Positions 1 through 8,085 of a stretch of 64,000 bases of DNA are shown one piece after another; positions within the stretch are counted from its first letter, which is position 1; every line of letters starts with the position of its first letter. The DNA is from Rhodospirillales bacterium (GTDB lineage Bacteria; Pseudomonadota; Alphaproteobacteria; Rhodospirillales; JASLQF01): positions 1 to 64,000 of the forward strand of contig JASLQF010000037.1 in the NCBI GenBank assembly GCA_030744625.1. Direction: 5' to 3'. A model generated the notes under the pieces. The model did not search any database and was not told the origin of the DNA. It saw nothing but the letters and a program-made list of their open reading frames with translations. The position numbers and the translations under genes were made by a program.

Positions 1-45
1 TTCGGGAGGCGGGGGCCGGAGGTTCAAATCCTCTCACTCCGACCA
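1..45 (+). tRNA. tRNA-Pro (anticodon CGG), 3' part only
   Basis: The window opens inside a tRNA gene. The first seven bases TTCGGGA fit an anticodon loop with anticodon CGG (bases 3-5), followed by the 3' anticodon arm, a five-base variable loop, a T stem (GGAGG / CCTCT) around TTCAAAT, a 3' acceptor strand CACTCCG, discriminator A and an encoded CCA at 43-45. The same layout and T-arm sequence occur in bacterial tRNA-Pro genes, which start with CGG. The 5' half lies outside the window, so the acceptor pairing could not be checked. Confidence 0.85.
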
Positions 46-108
46 ATTTCCTTAAAAATACAAAATTGCTTATGGCTTTCTGCCGGTGCCCTGGCGCACC
101 GTTCGCAG

Positions 109-1722
109 TCAACCTTGGCCGGCGTATTCCCGGTCGCGCAGCACGCGGCGGCGGATCTTGCCGGTCACCGTTTTCGGCAGGTCGTCGACGAAGGCGATGC
201 GGCGCGGATACTTGTATGGCGCGGTAACGCGCTTGGCGTGGTCGCGGAGCTCCTCGGCCAGTTCCTGGCTCGCCGCATATCCCGCATGGAGGACGATGAA
301 GGCCTTGACCACTTCGCCGCGCTCGGCGTCCGGGCTGCCGACGGCGGCGCATTCCTGCACCGCCGGATGCTCCATGAGCGCGTTCTCCACCTCCTGGGGG
401 CCGATGCGGTAGCCGGCCGAGTTGATCACGTCGTCGGCGCGCCCGAGATAGAAGAAATAGCCGTCCTCGTCCCTGTACGCGTTGTCGCCGGTGAGGAACC
501 ACCGGGCGCCGCCCGCCTCGACGATGGCGGCCTGGGTCATCGCGGGCTCCTTCCAGTAACCCAGCATCTGTTGCGGATTGGGCAGGCGCACCGCCAACTG
601 CCCCGGTTGGCCGGACCCGGCGAGGGTGCCGCCGTCGTCGATGACCGCAACCTCGGTCCCCGGCAGCGGGCGGCCCATGGAGCCGGCCTTGACCGGCATC
701 CCCGGATAGTTGAGGACGGTCATCAGGGTCTCCGTCTGCCCGTAGCCGTCGAGCAGGGGCACCCCGCTCAACGCCCGCCATTTTTCCACGATCTCCGGGT
801 TCAGCGCCTCGCCGGCCGAGACCGCGAGCTTCAGAGACGAAAGGTCATGGGACCCGACGTCCTCGGCGATGAGGCGGCGGAACTCGGTGGCGGCGGCGCA
901 GAACACGGTAACCCGGTAGCGCTCGAGCAACTCGAGCCGCCCCGCCGGGTCGAAGGGACCGTCGTAAAAGAGTACTTCGGCGCCTTGGCTCCAGGGCCCG
1001 AAGAGGATGCTGGTACCGGCCTTCGACCAGCCGGTATCGGCGGTGCACCACATCAGATCGTCGGGCCCCAGGCCCAGCCAGTAGCGGGCCGAGCCCCTCC
1101 AGGCATAGAGGCCGCGCGCCGCGTGCATGGCCCCCTTGGGCGCGCCGGTCGAGCCCGACGTGTAATAGAGGATGGCCGGGTCCTCGCGCGCCATGGCGAC
1201 CGCGTCGAAGGCGTCGGAGACGCCGCCCATGGCGTCCTCGAAATCGAGCCACCCGTCGCCGCCGCCGACGCTCACCCGGCAGCACAGATTTGGCTCACCA
1301 TGAAACTTGTGGACATTTTCGCGGGTCGTCACCGCCGCCACCGCCCCCGAGTGCGCCGCCCGGTACGCAATGTCGCCCTCGGTCAGCATGGTCACGCAGG
1401 GCACCGGCACGGCGCCCAGCTTGGCGCAACCGACCACGGCGATCTGCCACTCGGGAATGCGCGGCAGCATGACGATCACCCGATCGCCCTTGCCGACCCC
1501 GTGGCCGCGAAGCAGGTTGGCGAAGCGATTGGACAGCCGCGCCACCTCGGCGAAAGTCAGGCGCCGTTCGCGGCCTTCACCGTCGCACCAGATCAGCGCC
1601 GGCTTGGCCACGTCCGCCGCCCACGCATCGACCACGTCGGCGCCGAAGTTGAAATGCTCGGGCACTTCCCAGCGGAAGGCCTTGCGGGTGGCCGCGTAAT
1701 CCGTCATCGCCGGTCCGCTCAT
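109..1722 (-). CDS. acyl-CoA ligase (AMP-forming), medium-chain acyl-CoA synthetase type
   Basis: This 537-residue protein would activate a carboxylic acid with ATP through an acyl-adenylate and transfer it to coenzyme A in the cytoplasm. It carries the adenylate-forming signature YYTSGSTGAPKG near residues 186-197, the GYGQTE motif, the hinge region FLTGDNAYRDEDGYFFYLGR, and a C-terminal PKTVTGKIRR with the catalytic lysine. The layout and length match the acetyl-CoA/medium-chain acyl-CoA synthetase branch rather than long-chain FadD; the substrate cannot be read from sequence. An ATG at 1722 lies directly behind an AAGGGTGGAG stretch; a GTG one codon upstream and an ATG five codons downstream are alternatives. 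It is transcribed away from the cold-shock gene and stands alone. Confidence 0.9.
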   Translation of the reverse strand: MSGPAMTDYAATRKAFRWEVPEHFNFGADVVDAWAADVAKPALIWCDGEGRERRLTFAEVARLSNRFANLLRGHGVGKGDRVIVMLPRIPEWQIAVVGCAKLGAVPVPCVTMLTEGDIAYRAAHSGAVAAVTTRENVHKFHGEPNLCCRVSVGGGDGWLDFEDAMGGVSDAFDAVAMAREDPAILYYTSGSTGAPKGAMHAARGLYAWRGSARYWLGLGPDDLMWCTADTGWSKAGTSILFGPWSQGAEVLFYDGPFDPAGRLELLERYRVTVFCAAATEFRRLIAEDVGSHDLSSLKLAVSAGEALNPEIVEKWRALSGVPLLDGYGQTETLMTVLNYPGMPVKAGSMGRPLPGTEVAVIDDGGTLAGSGQPGQLAVRLPNPQQMLGYWKEPAMTQAAIVEAGGARWFLTGDNAYRDEDGYFFYLGRADDVINSAGYRIGPQEVENALMEHPAVQECAAVGSPDAERGEVVKAFIVLHAGYAASQELAEELRDHAKRVTAPYKYPRRIAFVDDLPKTVTGKIRRRVLRDREYAGQG

Positions 1723-1975
1723 CACTCCACCCTTTCCGACCCAAAAACGGCGACCACGGAGCCCACAAAATTCAAGGCCAAAGGAAAAGCGGCCTTGATT
1801 ATCGCCGAAAACAGCGATAGGTATCTCAAATCACTGGGATTGCATATCTTGGCGTTTCTTGATTGGCCGCCGCGGCGACCAGACTAGTTGCTCCTTGTCA
1901 TTGTAAGACCGTGTCCGCTGCCGAGCCTGCGTTTTGCCCGTGTTCAGCGGCTTTTGACTTGAATAAGGAGTCGAC

Positions 1976-2185
1976 ATGACTATTGGAACCGTCAAGTGGT
2001 TCAATCCCGCCAAGGGGTTTGGCTTCATCCAGCCCGACGATGGCGGCAAGGACGCTTTCGTTCACATTTCGGCCGTTGAACGCGCCGGACTGCCCAATCT
2101 CCACGAAGGCCAGAAGGTCGAGTACGAACTCACACCCGGCCGTGACGGCAAGTCTTCCGCGGAGAACCTCTCCATCATCGAATAA
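1976..2185 (+). CDS. cold-shock domain protein, CspA family
   Basis: A 69-residue single cold-shock domain protein that binds single-stranded RNA or DNA and is expected to melt RNA secondary structure. RNP1 (KGFGFI) and RNP2 (AFVHIS) are both intact, as is the N-terminal GTVKWFN strand. The start is set by AAGGAG at 1965-1970, five bases before the ATG. About 250 bases separate it from the divergent acyl-CoA ligase, long enough for the extended 5' leader known for many csp mRNAs, but I could not define a promoter or thermosensor structure. A small membrane-protein frame follows 88 bases downstream. Confidence 0.97.
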   Translation: MTIGTVKWFNPAKGFGFIQPDDGGKDAFVHISAVERAGLPNLHEGQKVEYELTPGRDGKSSAENLSIIE

Positions 2186-2273
2186 CGCATTCCATTCACG
2201 GGCGCGTAGATGTAAGGCGGTGGCCGCTGCCGGTGCCGCCCAGTGTCGATCACGGCCGAAAAATGAGAGTAAT

Positions 2274-2360
2274 ATGAGCGCCTTAAAAAAAGTCCCCGTG
2301 GTGGTTTGGCTGGTCGTCGCCTTCGCCGCCCTGATTACCATCGGCGTGACCCTCAGTTAA
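2274..2360 (+). CDS. putative 28-residue single-span membrane microprotein
   Basis: A short frame from ATG at 2274 to TAA at 2358 encodes 28 residues: a basic start (MSALKK), about 19 consecutive hydrophobic residues (VPVVVWLVVAFAALITIGV) and a short tail. This is the profile of a small single-helix inner-membrane protein. The ribosome site is weak (GAGAGTAAT before the ATG). It lies 88 bases after the cspA-like gene on the same strand with no terminator seen between, so it may share that transcript. It is too short for family assignment, and chance cannot be excluded, though an uninterrupted hydrophobic run flanked by start and stop argues for selection. Confidence 0.5.
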   Translation: MSALKKVPVVVWLVVAFAALITIGVTLS

Positions 2361-2443
2361 CGAACAGGGCCCGTCCGCGTCGGCTTCGATGCGGCGTGGA
2401 CCCGCACCGTCGCCGGACCGACAGCCTCGGCACGTTACGTCAG

Positions 2444-4324
2444 TCACGTCCCCTTCGCCGCCCCTACGGTCCCGGTTCGCGGCCGCCACGCGCTGGCGCG
2501 GGCTTCAACCTTTGATATCTGTCCGGCGCTCAGGCGTTTGGCGACGCGGGTGCGGAGATATCTGGCCTTGTCCCTGCCCCGTCCTTTCTGGTGCTCGACG
2601 ATCACGGTGAGCCAGAACAGGGACTCAGCCAAGTCCCGAGCCACGCCCGTGCCCTTCAGATAGAAGTTGGCAATCCTCATCTGTGCCTTGGCGTGGCCCC
2701 GCTCGGCGGCCTTGCGGTACCATTTGGCGGCTTTCTCCTTGCTTTTGGGGACACCACGCCCTTTCTCGTAGACGACGCCTAGGTTGTTCTGGGCCCGGGC
2801 AAAGCCCTGCTCGGCGGCATCACGGAACCACTTCGCCGCCAGGGCGTCGTCGCGCGCGACGCCAACGCCCTTGGCGTACTTCACACCGAGGTTGTACTGG
2901 GCCATGGCGTGGCCCTGTTCGGCGGCCTTGAGGTACCAATACGCCGCCTGTTCCTTGTTTTTAGCGACACCCCGCCCCTTCTCAAACATGACACCGAGAT
3001 TATTTTGGGCCAGGGCATGGCCCTGCGCCGCCGATTTCGCGTACCAGGCCGCGGCCTTTGCATCATCGCGCCGAACGCCCCGGCCCTTGTCGTAGAAAAC
3101 GCCCAAGTTGTACTGGCCGAGGACATAGCCATTTTCCGCCACCTTGCGGTACCATTTGGCAGCCTCGGAAGGATCTTGCGCAACGCCCCGGCCGACGTCG
3201 TACATGGTGCCAAGCTTGTATTGGGCGATGACGACACCCTGCTCGGCGGCCTTGCGGTACCATTTCGCCGCCGTCGAATGATTGAGCGCGATCCCCTGGC
3301 CATTGCCGTACATGGCACCGAGGGCATGCTGGGCCGCGGCATGGCCTTGCTCGGCGGACCGGGTCATCAATCTGGCCGCCGCCGCATGGTCCGGGCGCAT
3401 TTTCAGCCCGCTCAGAAGTACCTGAGCGAGCTGGAACTGCTCCCCCGCCGACCCCTCCCGGAGAATCCTCTCCATCTCGGCCGCGGCGTACTTTTCGACG
3501 GCCTGTTGGGCGGCTCCTGCAATGCCCTTTTTGGCAAGGTCGGCAACATAGTCCTGGAAGACCGTGAGCAAACCCGGCACGTCGGGATTAAGAGATTCCC
3601 AAAGCCCGACCGACGAGGCGGCATTTTTCCGCATGTAGCGCTTGAAATCCGAGCAGTACCCGTCAACGAAACCGACGCCTTCGAGCTCCTGGCGAAATTC
3701 GATCATTTCCCTCGACGATTTGTCGAACCCGAGCTTCTGGTAGGCCAGCTCCTCGTAGAGCCAAGACTCGCATTCAAGGTCGACGTTGCGCATTTTCTCG
3801 AGGCGTTCCTCGAGGTGTTGCATCCCGTGGCCGACCAGTTCGTGAACCAGCACGGCGGCCAGTTCGCGCGCCGGCCACTTGATGCCATAGCGGCTGACGA
3901 TGGCCACGAAATTCTTTCCGCGCCCCTGCCCCGCCTTCTCCAAATAGTGGGGCAGGAAGGCGGCGACCCGGACCGTACTCATGCTGGACTTGGGATCCGG
4001 ATAGTTTGGATCGTAGGCGAGCACCACCACGCCGTTCCGCTTCAGGGTTTCGATCTTCGCCATGCCGAAGGCGATACTCCCGTAAACGAGATCGAGGGCT
4101 TCGGCCATCCGGTCCAACGCGGCGGACGCATCGATGGGTTTCACGTCGTATTCCGCCCCCTTCTTGGGAGGCAGGGACATTAGTGAAACGTCCTTGTGTG
4201 TCCGACGCACCGAAGCCTGATCTTGGGCCGCGGCCCCGGTGGCGACCACGCCGCCACCGAGGACCGCCAGGACCAGCCCGCCGGCAAGCGTCCTCGCAAC
4301 TGGCAGCGGGAGAATTGGTGGCAT
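2444..4324 (-). CDS. exported Sel1-repeat protein with an HExxGH motif in its N-terminal half
   Basis: A 626-residue protein with an N-terminal signal peptide (hydrophobic core ending near GAAAQD, residue ~33) and two parts. Residues ~60-300 form an unassigned domain with HELVGHGMQH at 161-170 and an acidic LECESWLYEE stretch 13 residues later. From about residue 330 there are seven to eight Sel1-type repeats of 36 residues (pattern A-WY-KAAEQGxAxAQxxLGxxYxxGxGV), which build an alpha-solenoid used for protein-protein contacts. ATG at 4324 is preferred over a GTG eight codons upstream because GGAGG sits 8 bases before it. It diverges from the DctP gene. A periplasmic scaffolding role, possibly with metal binding, is inferred; HExxGH is the spacing of the DPP III (M49) motif, not the usual HExxH. 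Confidence 0.85.
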   Translation of the reverse strand: MPPILPLPVARTLAGGLVLAVLGGGVVATGAAAQDQASVRRTHKDVSLMSLPPKKGAEYDVKPIDASAALDRMAEALDLVYGSIAFGMAKIETLKRNGVVVLAYDPNYPDPKSSMSTVRVAAFLPHYLEKAGQGRGKNFVAIVSRYGIKWPARELAAVLVHELVGHGMQHLEERLEKMRNVDLECESWLYEELAYQKLGFDKSSREMIEFRQELEGVGFVDGYCSDFKRYMRKNAASSVGLWESLNPDVPGLLTVFQDYVADLAKKGIAGAAQQAVEKYAAAEMERILREGSAGEQFQLAQVLLSGLKMRPDHAAAARLMTRSAEQGHAAAQHALGAMYGNGQGIALNHSTAAKWYRKAAEQGVVIAQYKLGTMYDVGRGVAQDPSEAAKWYRKVAENGYVLGQYNLGVFYDKGRGVRRDDAKAAAWYAKSAAQGHALAQNNLGVMFEKGRGVAKNKEQAAYWYLKAAEQGHAMAQYNLGVKYAKGVGVARDDALAAKWFRDAAEQGFARAQNNLGVVYEKGRGVPKSKEKAAKWYRKAAERGHAKAQMRIANFYLKGTGVARDLAESLFWLTVIVEHQKGRGRDKARYLRTRVAKRLSAGQISKVEARASAWRPRTGTVGAAKGT

Positions 4325-4501
4325 GGCACGGCCTCCACATGCACGCACTCGACGCCTGAACCGGATATCACCGGAAGGCCGAGCTTAGCGCTTTCACCTC
4401 GCCGATTGAACCCGTCCATCGCGTATTCGGTGATGCCGCCTGTGTGGACGGGAATGGTCCAGCCGGGGTAAGAACAAGGGCCTCGCGGCGGGAGAACCGA
4501 C

Positions 4502-5653
4502 ATGCGTAACGGCGTCATCGGAATTGTCATCGGTATCGTGGTCGGCGTCGTCGTCGGCGCCACGGTGGTGGCTCCGAGACTGGCCCCAAAAATACCGCCT
4601 CCCGGCACCCGCATCGCGGTCCACAGAAACGTGCCCCAGCCGGAGACCATCGCAAGATCGAAACCGGCACCCAAACGGGGGCCGGAACAGGCCGTGCGCT
4701 GGAGGATGGCGAGTGCCTTCGCGGCGTCGCTCCCCCAACTCGGGACCCTCGCCAAGCGCGTCGACAAACGCATCTGGCAGGTGTCCGGCGGCGGGATGGA
4801 GATCAAGTTTCACGAGCCCGGCACCCTCGTTCCTACCCTTGAGATGTTCGACGCCGTGGCCTCGGGGGCCGTCGAGGCGGCCTTCTCCTCACCGGCATTT
4901 TGGAGCGACCACGCGCCCGCCCTGCAAATCTTCGCCGCGGTGCCTTTCGGCCCCTCCGCCGGAGAGTTTCTGGCCTGGATGTACTTCGGCGGCGGCAAAC
5001 CCCTGCTCGACGAAATTTATCGCCGCAACGGCATCCACGGCATCCTGTGCGGGCTCATCGCATCCGAGGCCTCGGGTTGGTTTCGCAAGGAAATTCGCAC
5101 GCTCGATGACCTGAGGGGCTTGAAGATGCGCTTCGCCGGCCTCGGTGCCAGGGTCATGGAAAACCTGGGAGTGAAAACGGTACCGCTCGGCGGCGGCGAC
5201 ATATTCGTGGCGCTGGAGACGGGCGCCATCGACGCCGCCGAGTACTCCATGCCGGCCGTCGATTTGAAACTGGGCCTCCACGGGATGACCAAACACTACT
5301 ACTTCCCGGGATGGCACCAGCCGGCGACGCTATTCGATCTGATGATCAATTTGGAAAAGTGGAACGCGCTCTCCCCGGCCCACAAGGCGCAGATCGAGAC
5401 GGTGTGCGGAGACAATATCCGTTATGGCTTGGCGGAAGGCGAATCCCTGCAGTTCGACGCGATGAAGCAACTGAGCGCCAAGGGTGTGCGCCTCCACCGC
5501 TGGCCCTCGAAGATCCTCGACGCCCTGGAACTGTCGTGGCGGCAAGTGGCGGCCGAGGAGGCCGCCAAGGACCGCGAATTCAAGAGGGTCTGGCAGTCTC
5601 TGAGCGGCTTCCGGGAGAACTACTCCATATGGAAGGAATTGGGATACTTGTAG
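4502..5653 (+). CDS. TRAP transporter solute-binding protein, DctP/TakP type, membrane-anchored
   Basis: A 383-residue periplasmic solute-binding protein of the DctP family. It captures an organic acid and hands it to a DctQM permease. The core (residues ~65-383) shows the family landmarks: the linker region LRGLKMRFAGLGARV with the carboxylate-binding arginine, then ALETGAIDAAEYSMPAVD and the YYFPGWHQP segment characteristic of the TakP-like branch. The N-terminus is a long glycine-rich hydrophobic helix (residues 3-25, repeated GxxxG spacing) without an evident cleavage site, so the protein is probably tethered to the inner membrane, followed by a proline-rich linker. No permease gene is adjacent; the only DctQM pair in the window is at 56494-58365. 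The ligand is unknown. Confidence 0.87.
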   Translation: MRNGVIGIVIGIVVGVVVGATVVAPRLAPKIPPPGTRIAVHRNVPQPETIARSKPAPKRGPEQAVRWRMASAFAASLPQLGTLAKRVDKRIWQVSGGGMEIKFHEPGTLVPTLEMFDAVASGAVEAAFSSPAFWSDHAPALQIFAAVPFGPSAGEFLAWMYFGGGKPLLDEIYRRNGIHGILCGLIASEASGWFRKEIRTLDDLRGLKMRFAGLGARVMENLGVKTVPLGGGDIFVALETGAIDAAEYSMPAVDLKLGLHGMTKHYYFPGWHQPATLFDLMINLEKWNALSPAHKAQIETVCGDNIRYGLAEGESLQFDAMKQLSAKGVRLHRWPSKILDALELSWRQVAAEEAAKDREFKRVWQSLSGFRENYSIWKELGYL

Positions 5654-5695
5654 CCCCATTCGCCTTCGGGCCAGCCGCTCTCGGCGGTTCGCCCC

Positions 5696-6829
5696 TCAGG
5701 AAGCGGTCAAGGAGTCGGCGGTCAACTGTCCCATCTTGGTTAACAGGTATTCCAGGTCGTCGGAATCGAATTCCACGCCGAGGTCGCCGTACTGGGTGAG
5801 GATGCGCTCGATCATGCGGCGCGCGTAACGCTCGCGGTCGTTCTCCTCACCGTCGTAATCGGTCTCTCGCGCCACGTCGATGGCGGCACGCACCGCCGGA
5901 AAGTGGGAATTCGGCAGGCCCGCCTTCTCGAAGGCGGTCCTGAGGCCGAGCTTGCCCGGATCGTGGATCAGCTTGCGCGCGTTGAAGAGCGATATCCCGA
6001 GCAACTCGGCGAAAGCCGCTTCGAAGAAGTTGATATCGCCCATGCACAAGCCGCGCAGAATGATGGACGGGGTCAGCCTGCCGTTCTTGTTCAGCTGTTT
6101 CACGAGGCTAGCCAACTCATCGGCGCTCGTTTCGCTTGAAAGCGTGATGGTGGCACGCTCGCGGCTTTGCAGGATGAGGTCGGTAGCCAGGGACGGCGGC
6201 AACTCCTGGTGTTTGACCAGCTCTTCCTTCATGCCTTCCGAAATCATCGTCACGAGGCGTTCCGAAACGGTAACCGGTAGCCTGGACCGGTGGATCATGG
6301 CGGATTGGATGCCTTCCCGGTCACCGAAGTCGCCGACCACCTTTTGCAGGGATCCCTCTGAAATGTCGGCGCCTTCGTTGGAAACCAATGCCGTCACCGC
6401 GTCTTCGTTTCGCGTTTCCACCAGGGCCTCGGAAACCGATTTTGAAATCGTCGAGCGTTGCGCGATGGCCACCTGTTTCTCGGTATTATGGCCGCCCACG
6501 ATTTCAATCAAGTCCTCATCGGACAAGGCCTCGGAAAACTGCAACACGGGCATCGCCACCGAGGCAACGTCCTTCGCCAAACTTACCGCCACGTCTCGGG
6601 GGACGTTCGGGTTTTCCTTGAGATTATGAGCCATGGCCTCGCGGACCCGCACTTCCGCATCCCGAACCATGAGCCGGAAAATTTCTTCCGCCAACTGGCG
6701 CTCTTGGTCGGTCAGGACGCCAGTATTGAATCCCGCCGCGATCTTGACCGCCGTATCCGCCCGCGCGTCCCCGGACGGGTCCGTCAACAACTGGGCAACG
6801 TCTTGTTCCGTTAGGGTAATTCGCGCCAT
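5696..6829 (-). CDS. DUF2336 domain-containing protein
   Basis: A 377-residue, acidic, all-helical soluble protein that matches the pattern of the alphaproteobacterial DUF2336 family: an N-terminal ITLTEQDVAQLLTDPS, tandem HEAT-like helical pairs (for example VRVREAMAHNLKENPNVPRD) and a C-terminal ERYARRMIERILTQ region. Family members in Caulobacterales and relatives are linked to PopA/PleD-type or cell-cycle signalling in a few cases, but most are uncharacterised and no function is claimed here. The ATG at 6829 (MARITL) is preferred; the frame stays open 34 codons further upstream through a serine- and cysteine-rich stretch that does not look coding. It converges with the DctP gene, 42 bases apart. 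Confidence 0.8.
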   Translation of the reverse strand: MARITLTEQDVAQLLTDPSGDARADTAVKIAAGFNTGVLTDQERQLAEEIFRLMVRDAEVRVREAMAHNLKENPNVPRDVAVSLAKDVASVAMPVLQFSEALSDEDLIEIVGGHNTEKQVAIAQRSTISKSVSEALVETRNEDAVTALVSNEGADISEGSLQKVVGDFGDREGIQSAMIHRSRLPVTVSERLVTMISEGMKEELVKHQELPPSLATDLILQSRERATITLSSETSADELASLVKQLNKNGRLTPSIILRGLCMGDINFFEAAFAELLGISLFNARKLIHDPGKLGLRTAFEKAGLPNSHFPAVRAAIDVARETDYDGEENDRERYARRMIERILTQYGDLGVEFDSDDLEYLLTKMGQLTADSLTAS

Positions 6830-7145
6830 CGGTGTTCTTCCAGACATGCCACGGGCCAAAGCATCGTGACCGCGCGCAATCTCACAGCAGGGCGATTCCT
6901 TCTGCGAATTCGAAGCTTGTCGCGATTTCAATCATTTAGGTAAATTTCTCGAATTTTCTATAATCCGAAAGTATATGTTGCCGGTAAACAATTCCGGACC
7001 GATTTCATTCGTGGGGCGGTTCGGGCGACATACCGCCCGCCTGCAATCGGTCACCGGTTCACGGTAACTATTGCAAGGTTTGGTCGCCTCGATGATAATG
7101 CGCGCCACGCTTCGTGGGGGAGAAACACTGCAGGAGTAGTCCTAA

Positions 7146-7523
7146 ATGTTTTCAAGGAAGTTTATCGTTTTAGCCGTGGCGGCCACCGTGGCCCTGGTCG
7201 GAGGCCCGGCCCTGGCGGACCATGGTGAGAAGGTCTTCAAGAAATGCAAAGCATGCCACACGATCAAAGCCGGCAAGCACAGGGTCGGTCCCTCCTTGGC
7301 GGGTGTCTTTGGGCGCAAAGCGGGCACCGCGGAGGGATTCAAGAAATACAAGGGCCTCAAAGGAGCGGACTGGACCTGGGATGACGCCAACCTCAATGAA
7401 TACCTGACGGACCCCAAGAAATTCGCCAAGAAGAAGGCGGGCAAGAAGTCTTCCATGGTGCTCAAACTGAAGAAGAAGAAGGACCGCGAGCACATCATCG
7501 AATACTTGAAGACGATTAAGTAG
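7146..7523 (+). CDS. class I c-type cytochrome, unusually lysine-rich
   Basis: A 125-residue exported monoheme cytochrome c. It has a signal peptide cleaved after ALA (residue 24), a heme-attachment motif CKACH at 34-38 and the expected VGPSLAGVFGRKAG segment after it. The sixth ligand is probably Met104 in KKSSMVLK. The protein is a periplasmic electron carrier related to cytochrome c2/c550. It contains 26 lysines; residues 91-112 are about half lysine and replace the usual PGTKMxFxG loop. The start follows CAGGAGTAG at about 7131-7139. It is monocistronic, with a strong terminator 33 bases after the stop. Redox partner is unknown. Confidence 0.93.
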   Translation: MFSRKFIVLAVAATVALVGGPALADHGEKVFKKCKACHTIKAGKHRVGPSLAGVFGRKAGTAEGFKKYKGLKGADWTWDDANLNEYLTDPKKFAKKKAGKKSSMVLKLKKKKDREHIIEYLKTIK

Positions 7524-7555
7524 CCGAAATTCCGTTCGGCCAACGTCGGCAGCTA

Positions 7556-7602
7556 TCGCGGCGCCCGCGTCCGGGAACGGACGGGGGCGTCGCCGTTTTT
7601 TT
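7556..7602 (+). terminator. rho-independent terminator of the cytochrome c gene
   Basis: A GC-rich hairpin (arms roughly 7558-7572 and 7579-7595, GGGAAC-type loop, one mismatch and a small bulge) is followed directly by seven T residues at 7596-7602. It sits 33 bases past the cytochrome stop codon and separates it from the converging UspA/TRAP operon. Confidence 0.8.
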
Positions 7603-7642
7603 CGGTCTCGGGCTCAGGGTGCAATCGTTTCGATCCAGGGCC

Positions 7643-8071
7643 CTAATCCCTGACGACCAGCACCGAACACTTGGCGTGGCGCACCACCCGCGCGGCATTA
7701 GGACCCAGAAGGTAATCCTGGTGTTCGGGCTGGGGTGACGCCATGACGATGAGGCTGCACTCGATGTCCTCGGCGATACGAAGGATTTCCTTGTAAACGG
7801 ACCCGTACCCGACGACGGGTCGGACGTGCAGGTCTTCGGGCACGTGCCTGGCGAGAAAGGCGCCAAGGTCATGGTCGGCGGCGCTGACCGACTTTTCCTG
7901 GAAATCGTCTGGAAAGAAGTGACCAACGACGGTCATGCCGAAGTCCGGCACCACGGTGACCACGTGCAGGTCCGAGCCGAAGGACTTGCAAAATTCCACC
8001 GCCGTCGGCAGCGCCTTCTTCCAGGAGTGCTCTTGGTTGAGGTCGATCGCCAGGAGGACGTCCTTGTACAT
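7643..8071 (-). CDS. universal stress protein (UspA family), TRAP-associated
   Basis: A 142-residue single Usp domain with the N-terminal strand DVLLAIDLN and the C-terminal LIVMASPQP...LLGPNAARVVRHAKCSVLVVR. The glycine-rich ATP loop (GxxGx9GS) of the canonical family is only partly present, since SPQPEHQDYLLGPNA lacks the first glycines, so ATP binding is uncertain. It starts 15 bases after the TRAP permease stop, with a strong AAGGAGGGGCGGAG ribosome site, and closes the operon. A Usp partner is known from the Halomonas TeaABC-TeaD TRAP system, where TeaD regulates the transporter; a similar regulatory role here is inferred from position. Confidence 0.93.
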   Translation of the reverse strand: MYKDVLLAIDLNQEHSWKKALPTAVEFCKSFGSDLHVVTVVPDFGMTVVGHFFPDDFQEKSVSAADHDLGAFLARHVPEDLHVRPVVGYGSVYKEILRIAEDIECSLIVMASPQPEHQDYLLGPNAARVVRHAKCSVLVVRD

Positions 8072-8085
8072 CTCCGCCCCTCCTT

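Noticed and set aside
115-1887. 590-codon plus-strand open frame over the acyl-CoA ligase
   Set aside because: Antisense to a clear enzyme; its translation is low-complexity H/R/G/A and is a by-product of high GC3 on the other strand.
2500-3400. Tandem near-repeats of about 108 bases suggesting a repeat array
   Set aside because: They encode the 36-residue Sel1 repeats and vary freely at codon level; not a CRISPR or satellite.
3800-3850. Classical HExxH zinc-protease site in the Sel1 protein
   Set aside because: The spacing is HELVGH, that is HExxxH, so the common HExxH rule does not apply; only the rarer DPP III-like pattern remains possible.
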